From assembly GCA_009703445.1 (NCBI GenBank), contig WLGA01000080.1, forward strand, positions 1-5,229: a DNA stretch of 5,229 bases. The letters run 5' to 3'. Of this stretch, positions 1-5,229 are shown one piece after another. The stretch is from Actinomycetota bacterium. Lineage in GTDB: Bacteria; Actinomycetota; Actinomycetes; Actinomycetales; Microbacteriaceae. The stretch's first letter is position 1. Every line of letters starts with the position of its first letter. Position numbers and translations under genes: made by a program. The notes under the pieces are model-generated. The model had not been told where the DNA came from and ran no database searches. It saw only the letters and a list, made by a program, of their open reading frames with translations.

Positions 1-609
1 ATGGGCGGCGGTTCAGCCGACGCAGCAGCTGCGCTAGTTGCCGTGAATGCGCTTTGGTGCACCGGCGTCGAATCACAACTTTCTAACTCGGTGACGCTGG
101 GAGCCGATGTTCCATTCGCCTTGGCCGGCGGCATTGCCGTTGGTCTGGGTCGCGGCGAGGTCCTAACCCAGATTGATTCGGTGCCGGCAATCAACCTCGT
201 ACTAGTTACCAGCGACGAAGGCCTGAGCACTCCGGCTGTCTATAAGCGCTTGGATGAACTTCGCGCGGCCCGAGGCGTCGACCCAATGCAGGCGCCGGCG
301 GCTGATGTGCCCGAGGAGCTCATCCGTGCTCTGCAGAGTGGCGACCAACACGCCATCGCAAACCTGCTGAAAAATGACCTTCAAGAGGCAGCCCTCGACC
401 TTCGCCCTGACCTAAAGCAAACCATCCAGGATGGCCTGGCGGCCGGCGCGCTCACCGGATTCGTCTCAGGCTCTGGCCCGACTGTCGCATTCCTGGTTGC
501 AGACGCCAACGCCGCCGAGGAAATCGCTCAAAAACTCCACGTGAGCGGTTACCGCGCGCTCGCTGCTGCCGGCCCTGCCGTCGGCGCAATCATCCGAGAA
601 GAGAACTAA
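1..609 (+). CDS. ispE: 4-diphosphocytidyl-2-C-methyl-D-erythritol kinase (IspE), 5'-truncated by the window edge
   Basis: IspE is a cytosolic GHMP-family kinase that phosphorylates the 2-hydroxyl of CDP-methylerythritol with ATP, the fourth step of the MEP isoprenoid pathway. The visible 202 residues open directly on the GHMP ATP-binding loop (GGGSADAAAAL, about residues 2-12). The family stretch LGADVPF follows at 34-40, where D36 aligns with the catalytic Asp, then GGIAVGLGRGE (43-53), NDLQEAALDLRP near 125-136, and the C-terminal GHMP motif SGSGPT (156-161). The family is about 300 residues long and the loop normally lies near residue 100, so roughly 100 N-terminal residues are missing. 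The ATG at base 1 is therefore an internal Met codon, not the start. The stop TAA (607-609) overlaps the ABC-F start by one base, so the two genes are probably cotranscribed and translationally coupled. No frameshift or unusual composition is seen. The identification is secure. Confidence 0.95.
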   Translation: MGGGSADAAAALVAVNALWCTGVESQLSNSVTLGADVPFALAGGIAVGLGRGEVLTQIDSVPAINLVLVTSDEGLSTPAVYKRLDELRAARGVDPMQAPAADVPEELIRALQSGDQHAIANLLKNDLQEAALDLRPDLKQTIQDGLAAGALTGFVSGSGPTVAFLVADANAAEEIAQKLHVSGYRALAAAGPAVGAIIREEN

Positions 610-2423
610 TGGCCCACCTGCTCGGAGCTGAATCACTCACGCTCGAATTTCCAACCAAGAAGGTTTTTGACAACATCACCGTTGGCGTAAACGAGGGTGA
701 CCGCATCGGCATCGTCGGTCGAAACGGCGATGGAAAATCTACGCTGTTGAAACTGCTAAACCGTCGCCTTCAGCCAGACGAAGGCCGCATTACCCACCGC
801 AACGGACTCACCATCGGATTGCTCGATCAAGCCGATGTGATTGACCCGGGCCAAACCATCGGCCAAGCCGTGGTCGGCGATATGCCTGAACACGAGTGGG
901 CCGGTAACGCCAAAATCCGCGACGTAATTGGTGGCCTACTGAATGACCTCGATTGGCAGCAGCAGGTTGGCTCACTCTCTGGTGGTCAGCGCCGCCGCGT
1001 AGCCCTAGCCAAGCTATTGGTTCAAGACCTTGACATTGTGATGCTCGATGAGCCGACCAACCACCTGGACATCGAAGGTGTCGCCTGGCTTGCTCGTCAC
1101 CTGAAATCGCGCTGGCCGGCTACCGGCGGCGGCTTGATCGTGGTTACCCACGACCGTTGGTTCCTAGATGAAGTTTGCAACCTGACCTGGGAAGTCCACG
1201 ACGGCGTCATCGAACCATTCGAGGGTGGTTACGCCGCCTACATTCTTCAGCGCAACGAGCGCGATCGCAGCGCAGCAGCCTCCGAGGCTCGTCGTCAGAA
1301 CCTAATGCGCAAAGAGCTGGCCTGGCTTCGCCGCGGTGCCCCTGCGCGAACCACGAAGCCAAAATTCCGCATGGACGCTGCCGCAGAACTGATTGCCAAC
1401 GAGCCCGAGCCCCGTGACCGTGTGGCGCTATCCAAGCTGGCAACCCAGCGCCTCGGCAAGGATGTCGTTGACGTCGAAGACATGAGCTACTCGGTCGGCG
1501 GCAAGGAGCTTCTGCACGATGTCACCTGGCGCCTCGGTCCCGGTGACCGAGTTGGGTTGGTCGGCGTCAACGGAGCCGGCAAGACAACCTTGCTCAAACT
1601 GATTCAGGGCACGCTAGAGCCGACTGCCGGTCGAATCAAGCGCGGAAAAACCGTAAATATCGCGATTCTTAGCCAAGAGGTGCGCGAACTCGACGAGTTC
1701 CACGGCGAGCGCATTTTCAGCCTGATCGCTCGCGAGAAGTCTTTCTTCGTCGTCGATAAGAAGGAAGTCGGCATCGGCCAGTTGGTTGAGCAGCTCGGTT
1801 TCACTCAGGCCCAGTTGCAGACGCCTATCGAAGACCTATCCGGTGGTCAGCGCCGCCGCCTGCAGTTCTTGCGCCTGCTTTTCGGTGAGCCGAATGTGCT
1901 CATCCTTGACGAGCCGACCAACGACCTCGACACCGACATCCTGGCTGCCATGGAAGACCTCTTGGATGGTTGGCCGGGCACTCTGATTGTGGTCAGCCAC
2001 GACCGTTACCTGCTCGAGCGTGTCACAGACCAGCAGTATGCGCTGCTTGGCGATGGCAGACTTCGTCACCTGACCGGCGGCGTCGACCAATACCTCGAGC
2101 TTCGCAAGCATTCACTGAGCGGCAAGGCGGCTCAGGCCGAGAGCAGCCGCTATGGCATCGACACCTCAACCACTCCAGCTGCACAGTCATCACTGACCGG
2201 TGCCGCACTTAGAGACGCGCAGAAGAACCTAGCCAGGTTGGAGCGCGGTCTCGAGAAGGTTTCCGCAGACGAAGCCAAGTTGCACCTAGACATGGCGGCC
2301 CACGATCAGGGCGATTATGACGGCCTTGCCAAGCTGGTAGCGCGACAAGCCGAGCTCAATGAGAAACGCGAGCAAATGGAACTCGAATGGCTCGAGACTT
2401 CTGAGCTCTTAGGGCAGCAATAA
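609..2423 (+). CDS. ABC-F family ATPase, Uup-like (ribosome-associated, non-transporter ABC protein)
   Basis: The 604-residue protein has two ABC ATPase domains in tandem and no membrane segments, the hallmark of ABC-F proteins, which act on ribosomes rather than as exporters. Domain 1 has Walker A GRNGDGKST (37-45), signature LSGGQ (123-127), Walker B/catalytic Glu DEPTNHLD (147-154, E148) and switch H181. A charged linker, about 215-280, carries the Uup-type segment RKELAWLRRGAPARTTK (234-250). In ABC-F proteins this linker reaches toward the peptidyl-tRNA. Domain 2 has GVNGAGKTT (319-327), LSGGQ (410-414), DEPTNDLD (434-441, E435) and H464. The last ~75 residues (about 530-604) are Lys/Glu/Leu-rich and look like the C-terminal coiled coil typical of Uup. 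All catalytic residues are intact. The ATG sits in TAATG with the ispE stop, and a purine-rich GAGAAGAG (596-603) lies 5 bases upstream as Shine-Dalgarno. Uup is the closest named type, but a resistance or EttA-like role cannot be excluded by reading alone, so no symbol is given. Confidence 0.93.
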   Translation: MAHLLGAESLTLEFPTKKVFDNITVGVNEGDRIGIVGRNGDGKSTLLKLLNRRLQPDEGRITHRNGLTIGLLDQADVIDPGQTIGQAVVGDMPEHEWAGNAKIRDVIGGLLNDLDWQQQVGSLSGGQRRRVALAKLLVQDLDIVMLDEPTNHLDIEGVAWLARHLKSRWPATGGGLIVVTHDRWFLDEVCNLTWEVHDGVIEPFEGGYAAYILQRNERDRSAAASEARRQNLMRKELAWLRRGAPARTTKPKFRMDAAAELIANEPEPRDRVALSKLATQRLGKDVVDVEDMSYSVGGKELLHDVTWRLGPGDRVGLVGVNGAGKTTLLKLIQGTLEPTAGRIKRGKTVNIAILSQEVRELDEFHGERIFSLIAREKSFFVVDKKEVGIGQLVEQLGFTQAQLQTPIEDLSGGQRRRLQFLRLLFGEPNVLILDEPTNDLDTDILAAMEDLLDGWPGTLIVVSHDRYLLERVTDQQYALLGDGRLRHLTGGVDQYLELRKHSLSGKAAQAESSRYGIDTSTTPAAQSSLTGAALRDAQKNLARLERGLEKVSADEAKLHLDMAAHDQGDYDGLAKLVARQAELNEKREQMELEWLETSELLGQQ

Positions 2424-2445
2424 GCACGTTTATCTGGCAGACTTG

Positions 2446-2473
2446 AGGGGTGGGCGAAAGCCCACGTTCCCCT
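2446..2473 (+). other. GNRA-capped hairpin abutting (and potentially overlapping) tRNA-Gln
   Basis: A perfect 6-bp stem, GTGGGC (2450-2455) with GCCCAC (2460-2465), is closed by a GAAA tetraloop. It ends two bases before the mature tRNA 5' end. There is no T-tract after it (GTTCCCC follows), so it is a poor classical intrinsic terminator. It could be a U-tract-less actinobacterial terminator for the ABC-F gene, or a leader hairpin on the pre-tRNA. AGGGG (2446-2450) can also pair with CCCCT (2469-2473), the 5' strand of the tRNA acceptor stem. That gives a longer 10-bp stem with a 4-base bulge that excludes the cloverleaf. The pairing is seen directly; the function is inferred. I saw no convincing -10/-35 pair in the 44 bases between the ABC-F stop and the tRNA. 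Confidence 0.45.
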
Positions 2474-2538
2474 ATGGTGTAATGGCAACACTCCGCCCTT
2501 TGGAGGCGGCTTTCTAGGTTCGAGTCCTGGTGGGGGAG
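2468..2538 (+). tRNA. tRNA-Gln, anticodon UUG
   Basis: The full cloverleaf can be folded by hand. The acceptor stem is TCCCCTA (2468-2474) with TGGGGGA (2531-2537), including one T-G wobble, and the discriminator is G2538. The D stem is GTGT/ACAC (2477-2480, 2488-2491). The anticodon stem is CCGCC/GGCGG (2493-2497, 2505-2509) with loop CTTTGGA, which puts anticodon TTG at 2500-2502. A 4-base variable region (2510-2513) leads to the T stem CTAGG/CCTGG around the loop TTCGAGT (2519-2525). Anticodon UUG reads CAA and, by wobble, CAG, so the amino acid is Gln. The bases after the discriminator are CAG, so CCA is not encoded and must be added enzymatically. The gene lies 44 bases after the ABC-F stop and 20 bases before the glmU ATG with no terminator between, so it is probably cotranscribed with glmU. 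Confidence 0.97.
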
Positions 2539-2549
2539 CAGTTCAACTT

Positions 2550-2554
2550 AGGAG
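2550..2554 (+). promoter_or_regulatory. Shine-Dalgarno of glmU
   Basis: AGGAG lies 4 bases before the ATG at 2559 and fixes the glmU start. It sits only 11 bases after the tRNA-Gln discriminator base, so the glmU ribosome site is created in the short trailer released by tRNA 3' processing. Confidence 0.8.
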
Positions 2555-2558
2555 CAAA

Positions 2559-3983
2559 ATGGGCGAACAGCACCTAGCAGTAGTTGTCTTGGCAGCTGGC
2601 GCGGGCACTCGTATGAAGTCTTCGAAGCCGAAGGTCATGCACGAGATCGCCGGTCTTCCGCTCCTCGGTCATGCTCTAGCAACTGCGAGTTCACTCGGTG
2701 CGGCTCACGTGGTTCCGGTAATCCGCCACCAGCGCGACCTAATCGCAAACTACATCCAGACCTACTTCCCGCACTCTCTAATCGCCGACCAGGATGAAAT
2801 CCCGGGCACCGGCCGTGCCGTTGAGTGTGCTTTGAACCAACTGCCTGCCGACTTCAACGGAGCCGTCGTGGTCACCAGCGGCGATGTTCCGCTTCTAGAT
2901 GTTGCGACTCTCGAGTCTTTGATTGATGCTCACCTTGCCGGCGGGTTCTCGGCGACCATTCTGACCTCAATAGTCGAAGACCCTGCCGGTTACGGCCGCA
3001 TCATTCGCTCGAATGACGGCAAGTTCATTCAGATCATCGAAGACCGTGATGCAGACGCAGAACAGCTGAGCATCAACGAAGTAAACGCAGGTGTTTATGT
3101 GTTCGATGCCGGTTTGCTTCGCAACGCTCTAACCAAGATTGGTTCACACAACGCTCAGGGTGAGAAATACCTGACCGATGCTGCTGCCGAACTAATCCAT
3201 GAAGGTTTCAAGGTTCAGGCGCTCGCCGTAGAGGACAACTGGTTGGTCGCCGGCATCAACGACCGCGTTCAGCTGGGCGAAGTGGCTGCCGAGCTGAACT
3301 TCCGAATTTGTGAGGCATGGCAGGTTGCCGGTGTCACCATCCAAGACCCTTCATCAACCTGGATCGATATCACGGTTTCGCTGGCCCAAGATGTGACCAT
3401 CTTGCCGGGAACCTACCTTCAGGGCTTCACCAAGATTGAAACCGGTGCCGTAGTCGGCCCGGAGGTTGTCTTGGTTGACGTTGAGGTCGGCGAAGGCGCC
3501 AAGATCGTCAAGTCACACGCAACCGGTTCAAAGATTGGCGCTGGAGCCAGCGTTGGCCCGTTCTCCTACCTACGCCCAGGCACTGACCTCGGCGCTGATG
3601 GCAAGATCGGCACCTTTGTTGAGACCAAGAACGCCAAGATCGGCGCTGGCAGCAAGGTTCCTCACCTGAGCTATGTGGGCGATGCCACGATCGGTGAGAG
3701 TTCGAACATCGGCGCGGGCACCATTTTTGCCAACTACGACGGCGTAAATAAGCACTCGAGCGTGATCGGTTCGCACGTTCGAACCGGCTCGCACAACGTC
3801 TTCGTTGCACCTATTACGATTGGAGATGGAGCCTACACCGCTGCCGGAACCGTCGTTCGCAAGGATGTCGAGGCTGGCGACCTAGCAATGAACGTTGCTC
3901 CGCAGCGAAATCTGGCCGATTGGGTAATTGCCAAGCGACCAGGCACCGCAGCAGCAGAAGCCGCCCACAAGGCAAAGAACTAG
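2559..3983 (+). CDS. glmU: Bifunctional N-acetylglucosamine-1-phosphate uridyltransferase / glucosamine-1-phosphate acetyltransferase
   Basis: GlmU makes UDP-GlcNAc in the cytosol. Its C-terminal domain acetylates GlcN-1-P with acetyl-CoA, and its N-terminal domain then transfers UMP from UTP. The 474 residues match the usual length. The pyrophosphorylase half (about 1-235) shows LAAGAGTRM (11-19) with P24-K25, the GTG nucleotide loop (83-85), metal-binding D109 in SGDVP, N176 in NEVNAG, NAQGEKYLTDA (198-208) and N234 in INDRVQL, the second metal ligand. The rest is a left-handed beta-helix of hexapeptide repeats (IGAGAS, IGAGSK, IGESSN, IGAGTI). It carries the acetyltransferase residues R339 (YLRPGT), K357 (FVETKNAK), H369 and Y372 (PHLSYVGD), N392-Y393 and K398, and ends in a typical QRN...KRPGT tail (449-463) plus a short Ala/Lys-rich extension. 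Both active sites look intact. It follows tRNA-Gln closely and precedes prs by 28 bases, suggesting one transcript. Confidence 0.97.
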   Translation: MGEQHLAVVVLAAGAGTRMKSSKPKVMHEIAGLPLLGHALATASSLGAAHVVPVIRHQRDLIANYIQTYFPHSLIADQDEIPGTGRAVECALNQLPADFNGAVVVTSGDVPLLDVATLESLIDAHLAGGFSATILTSIVEDPAGYGRIIRSNDGKFIQIIEDRDADAEQLSINEVNAGVYVFDAGLLRNALTKIGSHNAQGEKYLTDAAAELIHEGFKVQALAVEDNWLVAGINDRVQLGEVAAELNFRICEAWQVAGVTIQDPSSTWIDITVSLAQDVTILPGTYLQGFTKIETGAVVGPEVVLVDVEVGEGAKIVKSHATGSKIGAGASVGPFSYLRPGTDLGADGKIGTFVETKNAKIGAGSKVPHLSYVGDATIGESSNIGAGTIFANYDGVNKHSSVIGSHVRTGSHNVFVAPITIGDGAYTAAGTVVRKDVEAGDLAMNVAPQRNLADWVIAKRPGTAAAEAAHKAKN

Positions 3984-4001
3984 AGAACCTAACTTGAGAC
4001 T

Positions 4002-4005
4002 GGAG
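4002..4005 (+). promoter_or_regulatory. Shine-Dalgarno that decides the prs start
   Basis: GGAG, continued by A4006, lies 6 bases before the TTG at 4012. No in-frame ATG or GTG gives a start of family-like length, and this is the best ribosome site between the glmU stop and the conserved Prs N-terminus. A second in-frame TTG at 3994 has only a weak GAGA upstream. Confidence 0.7.
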
Positions 4006-4011
4006 AACCCC

Positions 4012-4986
4012 TTGGAAGTTACGACGAACAACTCGAAACGTCTGGTTCTGGTCAGCGGTCGCGCTCATCAAGAGCTCGCTCAAGAGGTTGCCGACATTCT
4101 TGGCACCAAACTTTTGCCAACCACCGCCTATGACTTTGCCAATGGTGAGACCTTCGTTCGCTACGAAGAGTCAGTTCGAGGTGTTGACGCGTTCGTCATC
4201 CAGGCTCACCCAGCCCCAATCAACCACTGGATCATGGAGCAGTTGCTCATGGTCGACGCTCTGAAGCGCGCCAGCGCCAAGCGAATCACCGTGGTTGCCC
4301 CATTCTTCCCGTATGCCCGCCAGGACAAGAAGCACAAGGGTCGCGAGCCAATCTCGGCACGCTTGATGACCGACTTGTTCAAGGCTTCAGGTGCTAACCG
4401 CCTGATGTCGGTCGACTTGCACACCCCTCAGATTCAGGGCTTCTTCGATGGCCCGGTTGACCACCTATGGGCTTTGCCTATGCTTGCCGACCACGTTGCC
4501 GAGCGTTTTGGCGATGAAGACATCACCGTGGTTTCACCAGACTCGGGCCGCGTGCGCGTAGCCGACATCTGGGCTGACCGTCTGGGTGCACCATTGGCAA
4601 TCATCCACAAGCGCCGCGACCCAGACCGCCCAAACCAGGTTGAAGCTCACGAGCTTGTTGGTGACGTCAAGGGCCGCACCTGTCTATTGGTCGACGACAT
4701 GATCGACACCGCTGGCACCATCGTCGCTGCAGCTCAGGCGCTTAAGGCCAACGGAGCAGCACGTGTAATCGTTGCCGCCACCCACGCCGTGTTCTCGCCT
4801 CCTGCGGTTGAGCGTCTTTCTAGCGGTGCGGTCGACGAGGTTATCGTTACCAACACCTTGCCGATCACCCCAGACAAGCAGTTCGCAAACCTAACCGTGC
4901 TTTCGATTGCTCCGCTAATCGCCGCGGCAATCAGCGCTGTCTTCGGCGACGACTCGGTCAACTCGCTGTTCCCAGGCCACGCCTAA
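4012..4986 (+). CDS. prs: Ribose-phosphate pyrophosphokinase (PRPP synthetase, class I), TTG start
   Basis: Prs transfers pyrophosphate from ATP to ribose 5-phosphate. The PRPP formed feeds purine, pyrimidine, NAD, His and Trp synthesis and, in some actinobacteria, decaprenylphosphoryl-arabinose. Counted from the TTG at 4012 the protein has 324 residues, close to actinobacterial homologues (about 325). The ATP/effector region includes FANGE (42-46). ARQDKKHKGREPISAR (102-117) is the conserved ATP-binding segment, and H137 lies in VDLHTPQIQGFF. SPDSGR (175-180) follows, then the catalytic flexible loop KRRD (200-203). The PRPP-binding loop is LVDDMIDTAGT (226-236), with Ala where many homologues have Gly. 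The C-terminus VTNTLPI...LTVLSIAPLIA is typical. The longest reading frame begins at an ATG at 3928 inside glmU. That would overlap glmU by 56 bases and add a Gln/Pro/Arg-rich, non-conserved N-terminus, so it was rejected. A strong hairpin terminator follows the stop by 20 bases. Confidence 0.95.
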   Translation: MEVTTNNSKRLVLVSGRAHQELAQEVADILGTKLLPTTAYDFANGETFVRYEESVRGVDAFVIQAHPAPINHWIMEQLLMVDALKRASAKRITVVAPFFPYARQDKKHKGREPISARLMTDLFKASGANRLMSVDLHTPQIQGFFDGPVDHLWALPMLADHVAERFGDEDITVVSPDSGRVRVADIWADRLGAPLAIIHKRRDPDRPNQVEAHELVGDVKGRTCLLVDDMIDTAGTIVAAAQALKANGAARVIVAATHAVFSPPAVERLSSGAVDEVIVTNTLPITPDKQFANLTVLSIAPLIAAAISAVFGDDSVNSLFPGHA

Positions 4987-5006
4987 ACAAAGACCAAATT
5001 GTCTCT

Positions 5007-5040
5007 CGGGTTGCCCATCAGCGGGCAGCCCGTTAGACTT
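5007..5040 (+). terminator. Hairpin terminator after prs
   Basis: CGGGTTGCCC (5007-5016) pairs with GGGCAGCCCG (5023-5032) around the loop ATCAGC, a 10-bp stem with one T-G wobble. It is followed by a weak T-rich run (TTAGACTT). It lies 20 bases after the prs stop and probably ends the upstream transcript. The poor U-tract is common for actinobacterial terminators. The right part of the stem and the tail are also read here as part of a promoter for rplY. Confidence 0.75.
5011..5039 (+). promoter_or_regulatory. Candidate sigma70-type promoter for rplY
   Basis: TTGCCC (5011-5016) and TAGACT (5034-5039) are separated by exactly 17 bases. TAGACT fits the TAnnnT -10 form common in actinobacteria, while the -35 keeps the TTG of TTGACA. 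Transcription would start near 5046-5048, just before the inverted repeats of the leader. This placement supports the call, but the match is modest. A weaker alternative -10, TATCCT (5112-5117), lies inside the leader. Confidence 0.5.
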
Positions 5041-5049
5041 TAACCAGAC

Positions 5050-5125
5050 AACGGCGAGGGCTCCACACGGAGCCGTTATCGACGGGGCATTTAGCCGGTT
5101 TCACCGGCAGGTATCCTCGCGTTTT
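5050..5125 (+). ncRNA. Candidate structured 5' leader RNA of rplY
   Basis: Several inverted repeats nest into one fold. An outer stem GCGAGG (5054-5059) / CCTCGC (5115-5120) encloses two hairpins: GCTCC/GGAGC with loop ACAC (5060-5073), and GCCGGT/ACCGGC with loop TTC (5094-5108). Together they predict a three-way junction, followed by GTTTT (5121-5125). An alternative stem AACGG (5050-5054) / CCGTT (5073-5077) extends the first hairpin and shares base 5054 with the outer stem, so the two states compete. The element lies between the candidate promoter and the rplY start. L25 binds 5S rRNA, and L25 leader RNAs are known in Gammaproteobacteria, so autoregulation is plausible, but I recognise no known RNA family here. 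The pairing is seen; the function is inferred. The remainder, 5126-5158, is A/T-rich with no further clear structure. Confidence 0.5.
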
Positions 5126-5158
5126 AGCTTGAGTTGAGACCAAAACAAAAATCCGATT

Positions 5159-5163
5159 GGAAA
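5159..5163 (+). promoter_or_regulatory. Weak Shine-Dalgarno of rplY
   Basis: GGAAA lies 7 bases before the ATG at 5171, in an A/T-rich stretch. It is the only purine-rich match near the start and is weak for a ribosomal protein gene. Confidence 0.45.
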
Positions 5164-5170
5164 TATTCTT

Positions 5171-5229
5171 ATGAACACTGCTGCAAAGCTAGACGCAACT
5201 ATCCGCACCGCATTCGGCAAGGGCGCATC
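5171..5229 (+). CDS. rplY: Large ribosomal subunit protein L25 (Ctc family), 3'-truncated by the window edge
   Basis: Only 19 codons and two bases are visible. They encode MNTAAKLDATIRTAFGKGA. The segment ending R-T-x-F-G-K-G-A matches the conserved opening of bacterial L25/Ctc proteins, where a short N-terminal strand leads into GKGA before the 5S-rRNA-binding beta-barrel. L25 binds the loop E region of 5S rRNA. Actinobacterial members carry an additional C-terminal CTC domain and reach about 200 residues, which cannot be checked here. Location after prs agrees with the actinobacterial order glmU-prs-rplY. The gene is separated from prs by a terminator and has its own candidate promoter and structured leader, so it is probably transcribed independently. 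The call rests on a short peptide plus synteny. Confidence 0.82.
   Translation, partial: MNTAAKLDATIRTAFGKGA

Noticed and set aside
1..3. ATG at the first base as the ispE start.
   Set aside because: It encodes the Met inside the GHMP kinase ATP-binding loop, so about 100 residues precede it outside the window.
1175..1417. Alternative-frame + strand reading of 80 codons inside the ABC-F gene.
   Set aside because: Arg/Ser-rich, no ribosome site or homology seen, and the main frame here encodes the conserved ABC-F linker.
981..1859. An 18-base exact direct repeat (981-998 and 1842-1859) and a 12-base one (1050-1061 and 1911-1922).
   Set aside because: They encode the GGQRRR signature region and the Walker B EPTN in the two homologous ATPase domains, so domain duplication and shared codon preference explain them.
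2424..2467. Possible tRNA/glmU promoter, with TTATCT near 2430-2435 as -10.
   Set aside because: It is a poor -10 match and no acceptable -35 lies 16-18 bases upstream, so I did not annotate it. A promoter inside the ABC-F coding end remains possible.
3508..3810. Open antisense frame of about 100 codons within glmU, plus similar antisense frames over the ABC-F and prs genes.
   Set aside because: They lie fully inside well-supported conserved genes, encode low-complexity Arg/Ser/Cys-rich peptides with no recognisable motif, and are typical by-products of GC-rich coding sequence.
5112..5117. TATCCT as an alternative -10 for rplY.
   Set aside because: The -35 position (around 5089-5095) has only a weak TTTAGC, and the element falls within the leader stem. 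The 5011/5034 pair has the better spacing and context.

Overview
The window looks like an ordinary housekeeping segment of an actinobacterial chromosome (Actinomycetota), most likely from the Microbacteriaceae or a close relative. This rests on three things: moderately high GC by eye, actinobacterial-type GlmU and PRPP synthetase sequences, and the gene order ispE - ABC-F ATPase - tRNA-Gln - glmU - prs - rplY, much of which recurs in Actinobacteria. The family placement is an inference; the genus cannot be fixed from here. All genes lie on the + strand and coding density is very high. I see no mobile element, CRISPR array, phage gene or toxin-antitoxin pair.

Layout. (1) 1-609: the C-terminal two thirds of ispE, cut by the left edge. 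(2) 609-2423: an Uup-type ABC-F ATPase whose ATG overlaps the ispE stop by one base. (3) 2424-2558: a short intergenic region with a GNRA-capped hairpin abutting a tRNA-Gln(UUG) gene. (4) 2559-3983: glmU, starting 20 bases after the tRNA. (5) 4012-4986: prs, best read from a TTG start with its own Shine-Dalgarno sequence, 28 bases after glmU. (6) 4987-5170: the only sizeable non-coding stretch (184 bases). It holds a strong hairpin terminator after prs, a promoter-like element overlapping that hairpin, and about 80 bases of compensating inverted repeats that predict a three-way-junction RNA leader. (7) 5171-5229: the first 19 codons of rplY (ribosomal protein L25/Ctc), cut by the right edge.

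How the genes fit together. IspE (MEP isoprenoid pathway, feeding the lipid carriers of wall synthesis) and GlmU (UDP-GlcNAc, the peptidoglycan precursor) supply envelope synthesis. Prs makes PRPP for nucleotides, His and Trp. The ABC-F protein, tRNA-Gln and L25 belong to translation. The spacing suggests two tightly packed transcription groups (ispE-abcF and tRNA-Gln-glmU-prs), then a separately transcribed rplY with a structured 5' leader. The protein genes hold no obvious new system. The two non-coding spots, the rplY leader and the tRNA-Gln upstream hairpin, are the parts most worth a second look.
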